From contig NZ_JYLL01000017.1 in assembly GCF_001439695.1 (NCBI RefSeq), positions 1 through 64,000 on the forward strand: DNA of 64,000 nucleotides, read 5' to 3'. Position 1 is the stretch's first letter. The number at the start of each line of letters is the position of its first letter. Position numbers and translations under genes: made by a program. This stretch comes from Pseudomonas veronii (GTDB taxonomy: Bacteria > Pseudomonadota > Gammaproteobacteria > Pseudomonadales > Pseudomonadaceae). Under the pieces are notes generated by a model. It saw only the letters and a program-made list of their open reading frames with translations, made no database searches and was not told the origin of the DNA. Below, one piece after another: positions 58,120 through 64,000 of the stretch.

Positions 58120-59412
58120 TCAGAACCGCATTTGCCATTGGCCCATCAGGCCCTGGTTGCGGCTATGGTTGCCTGTTTCGCTGGCGTAGGTCAGGCCCAC
58201 GGTGTGTTGCGGCGAGAGCGCGAGGTCCAGGCCGGCTCGGACGTTCAGGCTGTCGCGGTCCAGCGACGTGCCCTGGACAGTGAAGCTGTCAATCAGCCCC
58301 GGCGCAGCGCGAAAGGATTGGCTGACCCGGCTGTCGACGTCGCCGTACAGGTGTTTCCAACTGGCGCTGAGGTGGGGGGCCAGGCTCATCTGGTTATCGA
58401 ACCGATACAGCGACGCCAGGCGAAGACCGAAGGTGCTGCTCAGGTTCTGTTGGTTTTGCGAGCCGACGTTCAGCGCGGTCAGGCCACCCCGCTCCTTGAA
58501 GCCGTCGCGGTGATAGCGCTGGTAACCGAGGCCGGCGAAGGGTTCCACGCTCAAATCCGCAGTGCCCAATTGGTAGCCCATTTCGGAGAAGACGGTTTGG
58601 CTGTTGGCGTTGTAATTGGCCCTGAGCTGCTCGGTGTAATCGAGCAACTTGACGCTGCGCTTGTTCTGCCCGTCATGGCTGCTGTAGATCGCTCCCAGGC
58701 GCAGGGCCAACGGGCCGTCCTGCCGCACGGCATAGCTGCCCAGGTGCCAGCTGTCGAGGTCGGCGGAAAAACGCGCGGCGTCGAGGTGGCTGCTGGATTT
58801 GGCGCCCATCACGCCGACACGCCAGGCGTGGTCCAGCGCCCAGTCGGCCCCCAGCAACAGGCCTTGGGTGCCATGTTTCAGACCGGCGCTGCCGCCTTTT
58901 TTGTCGAGCGTGCCGTCGTTGCCCAGGCTTTGCACCCAGAAGTGGCCAGCGTCGTCGGCGGGCAGGGTGCGCAGGATCGACAGCAGTTGGCTGCTCAGTT
59001 GCTGCGTGGTGTTCTGGGTCGCGGCGGCGAGGTTGGCGTTCTGGCTGGCGGCCAATTGCTCAAGGGCCGCGCCGATGCCGCCGGGCTGCTTGTCCAGCGC
59101 GTCGGCGAATTTTTCCAGGGCTTTGATCTGTTCGGAGGTCAGTTCGCCGGACTCCAGCAACTGAACCAGCGCAGGTTCCAGGGCCTTGGCGAGCTGCAGG
59201 CCATTGTGCGTGGTGGCGCGCTGAGTGAGGTAACCGTCGATGGGTTCGGCTTTTTCAGACGCTGCGTCGGCCCACTCATTATCAAGCGCCTCATAGGGTT
59301 GGAAATGGTACGGCCGGTATTCGATATCGCCCCGCGCCTGGGCGTGTTGAAGGCTGGCGGCGCTGATCGCAAGCGCCATGACAAGTGCAAATCGTGGGGG
59401 TGTAAAGGGCAT
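58120..59412 (-). CDS. Autotransporter beta-domain protein
   Basis: A protein of 430 residues: signal peptide (ending near LQHAQA), a mostly helical passenger-like region with LTSEQIKALEKFADALDKQP and Gln/Ala-rich stretches (about 30-150), then an autotransporter beta-barrel (FWVQSLGNDGTLDKKG to the end) closing with WQMRF, whose terminal Phe is the outer-membrane signature. The passenger is short and without visible catalytic motif, so the protein may be mainly an outer-membrane barrel with a small domain. I see no close operon partner. The adjacent 133 bases to the permease gene hold nothing obvious. Confidence 0.88.
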   Translation of the reverse strand: MPFTPPRFALVMALAISAASLQHAQARGDIEYRPYHFQPYEALDNEWADAASEKAEPIDGYLTQRATTHNGLQLAKALEPALVQLLESGELTSEQIKALEKFADALDKQPGGIGAALEQLAASQNANLAAATQNTTQQLSSQLLSILRTLPADDAGHFWVQSLGNDGTLDKKGGSAGLKHGTQGLLLGADWALDHAWRVGVMGAKSSSHLDAARFSADLDSWHLGSYAVRQDGPLALRLGAIYSSHDGQNKRSVKLLDYTEQLRANYNANSQTVFSEMGYQLGTADLSVEPFAGLGYQRYHRDGFKERGGLTALNVGSQNQQNLSSTFGLRLASLYRFDNQMSLAPHLSASWKHLYGDVDSRVSQSFRAAPGLIDSFTVQGTSLDRDSLNVRAGLDLALSPQHTVGLTYASETGNHSRNQGLMGQWQMRF

Positions 59413-59545
59413 GTGATCCCAACCTCTGATGAATGAGGCCGGAAATTTAGCGAGATGGCGGGGCGATAACTGTCAGGCTATCGACCCCTGGTTTGCGGGA
59501 GTTGTCTGTAGTGCGGTGCGATTAAAAACGCATCTGACTGAGTCC

Positions 59546-60376
59546 TCACCCCCGTCGCACATACCCCTTGCCGTAATGCCGCTCCATGCGCGCCTGGATC
59601 AGTTCCAGGCCGAGGGACATCACCCAGTAGATGATCGCCGCCGTGGTGAGCATTTCGATGTAGCGATAGCTGGAGCGGCCGTAGGATTGCGCGAGGAACA
59701 TCACTTCCCACACGCCCATCACCGAGATCAGGGAGGAGTCCTTGAGCATCGAGATGAACTGGTTGGTGGCGGGCGGGACGATGGTACGCATGGCCTGGGG
59801 CAGGGTGACGTGCCAGAAGATCGCACTGTCGCGCATGCCCAGGGCCAGGGCGGCTTCCCGTTGGCCGTGGGGCACGCCGAGGATGCCGGCGCGGAAGATT
59901 TCGCTCAGGTAGGCGCCGTAGTTCAGCGACAGCGCGATGATCCCGGCGACGATCGCCCCCGGCACCAGGCCCAGTTGCGGCAGGCCCAGGTAGATCAGCA
60001 GGATCTGGATCAGCAGCGGTGTGCCACGGAAGAATGAGGCATAGAAACTCGCGACGCCAAAGGCCACCGCGCTTTTCGACAGGCGCCCCAGGGCGGTGAT
60101 AAAGCCCAGTATCGATGACGCCACGATCGAGCACAGGCACAGGAACACCGTCAGCGCCGCGCCTTGCAGAAACCCGTTGGGCGCCAGATGCACGCCGACC
60201 AGATTGGGCAGCTTGTCGAGGATGATCGAGAACTTCAGGTCAAAGCTCAGGAAGAAGCTGGCGAACAGGCAGAACAGCGCGGCCCAGGTCAGGTACAGGC
60301 GCGTGCGAAAACCGAAGAATCGTTGTAGCCGCGACGCGCTGATCGGTGGTTTGGGTGGGGTGGGGAACGCGGTCAT
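59546..60376 (-). CDS. Amino-acid ABC transporter permease (HisM/GlnP type)
   Basis: A protein of 276 residues with membrane segments and the polar amino-acid permease motif EIFRAGILGVPHGQREAALA (EAA loop, about 170-189), LGMRDSAIFWHVTLPQAMR, and a C terminus with a positive tail. ATG 60376 overlaps the stop of the binding-protein gene (ATGA). No ATPase gene follows within the window; 133 bases on, a convergent-looking autotransporter gene begins its 5' end region. The importer must borrow an ATPase from elsewhere. Confidence 0.9.
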   Translation of the reverse strand: MTAFPTPPKPPISASRLQRFFGFRTRLYLTWAALFCLFASFFLSFDLKFSIILDKLPNLVGVHLAPNGFLQGAALTVFLCLCSIVASSILGFITALGRLSKSAVAFGVASFYASFFRGTPLLIQILLIYLGLPQLGLVPGAIVAGIIALSLNYGAYLSEIFRAGILGVPHGQREAALALGMRDSAIFWHVTLPQAMRTIVPPATNQFISMLKDSSLISVMGVWEVMFLAQSYGRSSYRYIEMLTTAAIIYWVMSLGLELIQARMERHYGKGYVRRG

Positions 60377-61203
60377 TGGCTGATGTCGGCGCCGATCCAT
60401 TTTTGCGACAGCTTGCTCAAGGTGCCGTCCTGCTTCAACTGCGCGAAGACTTCACGCACTTTGCTGTCCCACTGCGGGTCGCCTTTTTCGATGGCCACCG
60501 AGTTGGGCTCGGCGTACAGCGCTTCGCCGGCCAGCTTGAAGCGCTTGTCCTGGCTCAGGCGCGGTTGGGCGGTGACCAGGTTGGTGAGGATCGCATCCAG
60601 GCGCACGCCGGCGCCCAGGCCCAGGTCCTGGAAGGCCACGTTGTCGGTGTCGTAGGGGGCAATCTGCACGTTCTCGAACGGGTACTGCAGTTGGGTGTCT
60701 TCGGCGCCTTCGATCACCAGGTTTTTGTTCAGGTAGCTCTCGTAGCTGGAGGCGCTGGTGAGGCCGACTTTCTTGCCGCTCAGGTCCTTGGCGCCGTGGA
60801 TGCGCTCATCCTTGGCATTGACCACGATCACCGCAGGCGAGGCGTAGTACTCCACGGGGAAGTCGAACACTTCGGCGCGGGCCTTGCTTGGGGTCATCGA
60901 GCAGATGCAGATGTCGTAGCGCCCGCTCCAGCGGCCGGCGGCGATCACGTCCCAGGACGGGGTTTCCAGGCGCAGTTTGACCCCGAGTTTTTGCGCGACG
61001 GCCTTGGCCACGTCGACGTCGAAACCGTCGAGCTGGTTCTGCTCGTTGAGGAACGAGAAAGGCGGATAGCTTTCCATCAGCACGCCGACCAATTCGTGGT
61101 TTTGCTCAACCCGGTCCAGGGTTGCACCGCCGAAGGCTTGGGTGGAGGCAGCCAGCATGGTCAGGCCCAGGGCCAGTAGCGGTTTGAGTTTCAAGAGAGG
61201 CAC
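60373..61203 (-). CDS. Amino-acid ABC transporter, periplasmic binding protein
   Basis: A protein of 276 residues: signal peptide (LALGLTMLAASTQAFG) and a type II SBP_bac_3 domain with YPPFSFLNEQNQLDGFDVDVAKAV in segments, RYDICICSMTPSKARAEVFDF and a closing DGTLSKLSQKWIGADIS. The Arg ligand for the amino-acid carboxylate that SBP_bac_3 proteins carry in TxxR is replaced here by TPSKARAEVF. Divergent orientation from a homocysteine S-methyltransferase suggests that methionine or S-methylmethionine-like compounds are carried, which is inference. Confidence 0.88.
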   Translation of the reverse strand: MPLLKLKPLLALGLTMLAASTQAFGGATLDRVEQNHELVGVLMESYPPFSFLNEQNQLDGFDVDVAKAVAQKLGVKLRLETPSWDVIAAGRWSGRYDICICSMTPSKARAEVFDFPVEYYASPAVIVVNAKDERIHGAKDLSGKKVGLTSASSYESYLNKNLVIEGAEDTQLQYPFENVQIAPYDTDNVAFQDLGLGAGVRLDAILTNLVTAQPRLSQDKRFKLAGEALYAEPNSVAIEKGDPQWDSKVREVFAQLKQDGTLSKLSQKWIGADISQ

Positions 61204-61307
61204 CCGAATAAAAAAGAAGTTGTTATGAAGCGAATTTACCGTATTAAATAGTTATAAGAGCGACTCTCATAGTGAGTTATTTTCATAAGCTTATGAGTAA
61301 AAAGCAT

Positions 61308-62210
61308 ATGGCCGCAGTACGCACAGTAATTCTCGATGGTGGCATGGGCCGCGAACTGCAACGTCGCGGCGCGCCGTTCCGACAGCCGGAGTGGTCGGCG
61401 CTGGCGTTGAGCGAAGCGCCGCAGGCGGTGGAAGCGGTACACGCGGCTTACATCCAGGCCGGTGCCGACGTGATCACCAGCAACAGCTATGCCGTCGTAC
61501 CGTTTCATATCGGCGAAGCGCGGTTTGCCGCCGAGGGCCAGGCCCTGGCGGCGTTGGCCGGTGAATTGGCGCGGCGCGCGGTGGTGGCGTCCGGCCAAGC
61601 AGTGCGCGTGGCCGGTTCCCTGCCGCCGCTGTTCGGCTCGTATCGGCCTGACCTGTTCGAGGCCGACCGGGTCAGCGAACTGCTGACGCCCCTGGTGACC
61701 GGCCTGGCGCCTTATGTCGACCTGTGGCTGGCGGAAACCCAGAGTTCGATCGTCGAGGCGCGGGCCATTCATGCCGGTCTGCCGGCGGACGGCAAACCGT
61801 TCTGGCTGTCGTTTACCTTGAAGGACGAAGACACCGACGAGGTGCCGCGCCTGCGTTCCGGCGAGCCGGTGGCCGAGGCGGCCGAAGCGGCTGCGCAACT
61901 GGGCGTGCAGGTGTTGTTGTTCAACTGCAGCCAGCCGGAGGTGATCGGCGCGGCGATTGATGCGGCCCGCCAGACCTTCGAGCGTCTGGGGGTGGCGATC
62001 CAGATCGGCGCCTATGCCAACGCCTTCCCGCCACAGCCCAAGGAGGCCACGGCCAACGACGGCCTCGACCCGTTGCGCGACGACCTCGACCCGCCGGGCT
62101 ACCTGCAATGGGCTGCCGATTGGCAGAAGCGCGGCGCCAGCCATTTGGGCGGTTGCTGCGGGATCGGACCGGAGCATATTGCGGTGTTGGCCGAGCAGCT
62201 TGCCGACTGA
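61308..62210 (+). CDS. mmuM: Homocysteine S-methyltransferase (MmuM-like)
   Basis: A protein of 300 residues. LDGGMGRELQRRG at the N terminus, ADVITSNSYAV, the first zinc cysteine in FNCSQPE, and the double-cysteine GGCCGIGPEHI at the C terminus are the homocysteine methyltransferase hallmarks. It transfers a methyl group from S-methylmethionine or SAM to homocysteine to make methionine. The start is uncertain: ATG 61308 has GAG ten bases upstream; ATG 61293 and GTG 61272 are alternatives. It faces the binding-protein gene across a 104-base AT-rich gap containing CATAAGCTTATG (61284-61295). Confidence 0.9.
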   Translation: MAAVRTVILDGGMGRELQRRGAPFRQPEWSALALSEAPQAVEAVHAAYIQAGADVITSNSYAVVPFHIGEARFAAEGQALAALAGELARRAVVASGQAVRVAGSLPPLFGSYRPDLFEADRVSELLTPLVTGLAPYVDLWLAETQSSIVEARAIHAGLPADGKPFWLSFTLKDEDTDEVPRLRSGEPVAEAAEAAAQLGVQVLLFNCSQPEVIGAAIDAARQTFERLGVAIQIGAYANAFPPQPKEATANDGLDPLRDDLDPPGYLQWAADWQKRGASHLGGCCGIGPEHIAVLAEQLAD

Positions 62211-62240
62211 CACCCAGTGCGGATTGCACTGACGATCGAG

Positions 62241-62755
62241 TGTGGGAGGGAGCTTGCTCCCGTGGCGGCCTGTGGGCCGACCCTTCGCTCGGGTTGGAAT
62301 GAGTACATATCCATTATTCAGGTGGCGGCCGCTATGGGTTCCGCCCTTACGGCGGCTCACTTTTGAAAAGCGCAAAAGTAAGCAAAACGCTCTTGCCCCA
62401 CCACTCGGTGCCTCGCTTAGGCTCGGCATGCCCGAACGCAGGCTTGAATCCGTGGGCCGCCGTCATGGGCCATCCCTGGCCCAGGACGGCTAACCCGGCG
62501 TCCTGCCGGGTTGCCCACGGATTCAAGCCTGCGTTCGGCCAGCGTGGTTAACGGGGCGCCTAAGATCAAAATCAAAAACAGAGCAAAAGCAGAGCAACAG
62601 CAAAGCAACAGCAAAGCAACAGCTCGCGATACGACCGGGGTTTTCAGCGTCATCGGATGTGTAGATACCTACGCCGCGATAGCGGTAGACCAGTCGAAAA
62701 TCAATCTCGACTGACCCACCGCCTCGCGGGCAAGCCCGCTCTCATATTCTGGTGC
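62241..62755. repeat. Structured intergenic repeat lodged between two REP halves
   Basis: This 562-base gap has no convincing gene. From 62241 a REP half TGTGGGAGGGAGCTTGCTCC opens. Then comes a segment starting around TCCGCCCTTACGGCGG which I recall as a dispersed repeat in P. fluorescens genomes. It contains a perfect 25-base inverted repeat (62433-62457 and 62513-62537) enclosing two smaller hairpins, GGGCCAT...TGGCCC and ACCCGGCG...CCGGGTT. After it come short iterations of AGCAACAGCAA (about 62580-62625). At 62719-62755 an inverted but different REP half, GCGGGCAAGCCCGCTC, closes the stretch. Confidence 0.7.
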
Positions 62756-62772
62756 TGCGCTGTCTGTGGGAT

Positions 62773-63444
62773 TTAGGCGCGGCACTCCGCCAGGCTTTTC
62801 AATTGGCCTGAACCTGCCTGATTGGCTTCCGACAGCCAGTGCTCAAACCCTGCCCCGATCGGCGGCCATTCCGAGTCCAGAATCGAATACCACGCCGTGT
62901 CCCGGTTCTGCCCCTTGACCACCATGTGCTGGCGGAACACCCCTTCAAAACTGAACCCCAGGCGCTCGGCGGCGTATTTGGAGCGGGCATTGCCGTTATT
63001 GCATTTCCATTCCAGGCGGCGGTAGCCCAGTTCGAAAGCATGCTTGGCCAACAGATACACGGCCTCGGTGCTTTTCGGCGAGCGCTGCATCGGCGCGCCG
63101 AAGGTGACGTGGCCGATTTCGATGCGCCCGTGGGCCGGGACGATGGACATCAGGCTGAGGATGCCCTGCACATCGCCGCTGGCGCGGTCGATCACGCTGA
63201 AGAAATACGGCTCGTTGTGCTGGGCATGGTTATTCAGCCAGGCATCGAACGCGGTGCGGTCGCTGAACGGGCCATACGGCAAATAGTCCCACAGCTTGGG
63301 GTCGGCGCCGGGGCCTTCGAGGGCTTGCCACAGACCGTCGGCGTGGCGCGCCGGGTCGAGTTTTTCCAGGCGGATGAAACGCCCTTCGAGCAGTTGGACC
63401 GTGGGCGCCGGGGCGCCTTGCCAGTCAGCGAGAGAGGTGGACAT
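62773..63444 (-). CDS. RimJ/RimL-like GNAT acetyltransferase
   Basis: A protein of 223 residues of the RimJ/RimL type: LEGRFIRLEKLDPARHADGL at the N terminus, VQGILSLMSIVPAHGRIEIG, the acetyl-CoA region MQRSPKSTEAVYLLAKHAFE, RRLEWKCNNGNARSKYAAER and LGFSFEGVFRQHMVVKGQNR. ATG 63444 (MSTSLADW) is chosen because the longer frame overlaps the adjacent gene. The substrate is unknown; it lies in a run of two GNAT genes 10 bases apart. Confidence 0.88.
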   Translation of the reverse strand: MSTSLADWQGAPAPTVQLLEGRFIRLEKLDPARHADGLWQALEGPGADPKLWDYLPYGPFSDRTAFDAWLNNHAQHNEPYFFSVIDRASGDVQGILSLMSIVPAHGRIEIGHVTFGAPMQRSPKSTEAVYLLAKHAFELGYRRLEWKCNNGNARSKYAAERLGFSFEGVFRQHMVVKGQNRDTAWYSILDSEWPPIGAGFEHWLSEANQAGSGQLKSLAECRA

Positions 63445-63454
63445 GCTGCGCTCC

Positions 63455-63901
63455 TTAAAGACCTTTGCAAAATTGGATGAAACCAGGGCGTTCGGCGATG
63501 CGTTCGTACAGTTGGATCGCGGTGGCATTGGTCTCGTGGGTCAGCCAATGGACCTCGCAGCAGCCGTCGGCTTTGGCCGTGGCATAGACGTGTTCGATCA
63601 ATTTGCGGCCCACGCCGCCGCCGCGCTGGGCCGGCGCCACCAGCAGGTCTTGCAGGTAGCAGGAGTTTTCAATGCTCCAGTTGGAGCGATGGTAGATGAA
63701 GTTGACCATGCCTACCGCTTTGCCGTCCTGCCAGGCGAGCGCGGAGTGGGTCGGCTCACGGGCGTCGATCAGGCGTTGCCAGGTGCTCTGGCTGACGGCG
63801 TCTGGCAGTTCGGTGTTGTAGAACTGCAAGTACGCGTGCCACAGCGCCAGCCAGGCGGCGTGGTCTGCGGCGGTGACGGGGCGGATGTCGATCGGGCTCA
63901 T
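63455..63901 (-). CDS. GNAT-family acetyltransferase
   Basis: A protein of 148 residues: IRPVTAADHAAWLALWHAYL at the N terminus, a core VGMVNFIYHRSNWSIENSCY, then LQDLLVAPAQRGGGVGRKLI with the acetyl-CoA loop RGGGVGR, and WLTHETNATAIQLYERIAER. The architecture resembles GNATs acting on small amines. ATG 63901 overlaps the stop of the preceding gene on the same strand (ATGA), so it belongs to a multi-gene transcript running out of the window. Confidence 0.88.
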   Translation of the reverse strand: MSPIDIRPVTAADHAAWLALWHAYLQFYNTELPDAVSQSTWQRLIDAREPTHSALAWQDGKAVGMVNFIYHRSNWSIENSCYLQDLLVAPAQRGGGVGRKLIEHVYATAKADGCCEVHWLTHETNATAIQLYERIAERPGFIQFCKGL

Positions 63902-64000
63902 TCTGGGGCTCCTTGGGGAATGAAACGGGCGAGGGTCTGGTCGCGCACGTCGAGGCTGGTGGCCAGCCCCTCGCGCACGCCCTGGATGTCGGCGGCACTG
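63898..64000 (-). CDS. C-terminal end of an upstream gene, unidentified
   Basis: On the minus strand a frame enters from the window edge and ends in TGA at 63898-63900, overlapping the GNAT start. The visible tail reads ADIQGVREGLATSLDVRDQ and ends in FIPQGAPE. It is too short to place in a family. It shows that the two GNAT genes are downstream members of a longer operon. Confidence 0.65.
   Translation of the reverse strand, partial: SAADIQGVREGLATSLDVRDQTLARFIPQGAPE

Noticed and set aside
62242..62714. Small open frames inside the structured intergenic repeat.
   Set aside because: They are short, lack ribosome sites, and follow hairpin arms on both strands, as expected of repeat DNA.

Overview
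The window looks like chromosomal DNA of a fluorescent Pseudomonas (P. fluorescens group). Three things point there: the gene content matches P. aeruginosa neighbourhoods I remember (uvrD / PAS-GGDEF-EAL / RpiR / pycR-pycA-oadA; pdxY / CPA2 antiporter; pyrQ-folE2-amiA-zigA zinc cluster); the GC-rich third codon positions produce very long antisense shadow ORFs; and there are many REP/REPIN palindromes of the GTGGGAGGGGGCTTGC type between genes.

Layout. 1-1.9 kb is a visibly AT-richer graveyard of mobile DNA: the tail of an IS3-family transposase, an orphan MbcA/ParS/Xre-type antitoxin, a short gene remnant, and a TnsC/TniB-like AAA ATPase broken by a stop codon, next to three direct repeats that look like Tn7/Tn5053-type transposase-binding sites. 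1.9-4.5 kb is an accessory resistance-type module: a MarR regulator divergent from a GntP-like permease and an ArsN1/phosphinothricin-type N-acetyltransferase. 4.75-13.2 kb holds a small conserved protein, pbpC and a giant thioester-containing alpha-2-macroglobulin. 13.4-19.1 kb is a six-gene minus-strand operon that matches the functionally obscure E. coli ynbABCD set (CDP-alcohol phosphatidyltransferase, hydrolase-methyltransferase, PAP2-dual specificity phosphatase, CdsA paralogue) with an added PlsC-type acyltransferase and a small membrane protein. It reads like a complete dedicated phospholipid pathway.

19.4-25.2 kb is a four-gene unit of three HflK/HflC-like SPFH proteins (one fused to a polytopic membrane domain, one with a histidine-rich N terminus) translationally coupled to a P1B-type metal ATPase. 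It is followed by a bufferin-type RiPP operon (bufABC) at 25.3-27.3 kb, so this stretch may be a metal-stress district. cfa and a cardiolipin synthase follow at 27.4-30.6 kb, separated by a tandem triplication of the intergenic region that carries copies of the cfa 3' end, a REPIN and a diverged cls 3' end.

31.2-41.2 kb is a zinc-starvation regulon. Two perfect Zur-like boxes (36495-36507 and 38237-38249) control a minus-strand operon folE2-ABC transporter (ATPase, permease, binding protein)-gamma carbonic anhydrase-pyrQ, a divergent amidase, a small exported protein, and the COG0523 GTPase / DUF1826 / COG0523 genes. These are zinc importers, metal chaperones and zinc-sparing paralogues of housekeeping enzymes.

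41.2-58.1 kb is mostly core genome: DUF3301, pdxY, acyl-CoA thioesterase, a CPA2 antiporter, SMI1/KNR4, Tim44-like protein, uvrD, a PAS-GGDEF-EAL protein, an RpiR regulator with a candidate operator, PycR, and the two-subunit pyruvate carboxylase. 58.1-64 kb holds an autotransporter, a binding protein plus permease pair of an amino-acid ABC importer divergent from a homocysteine S-methyltransferase, a large structured intergenic repeat apparently lodged inside a REPIN, two GNAT acetyltransferases and the end of a further gene.
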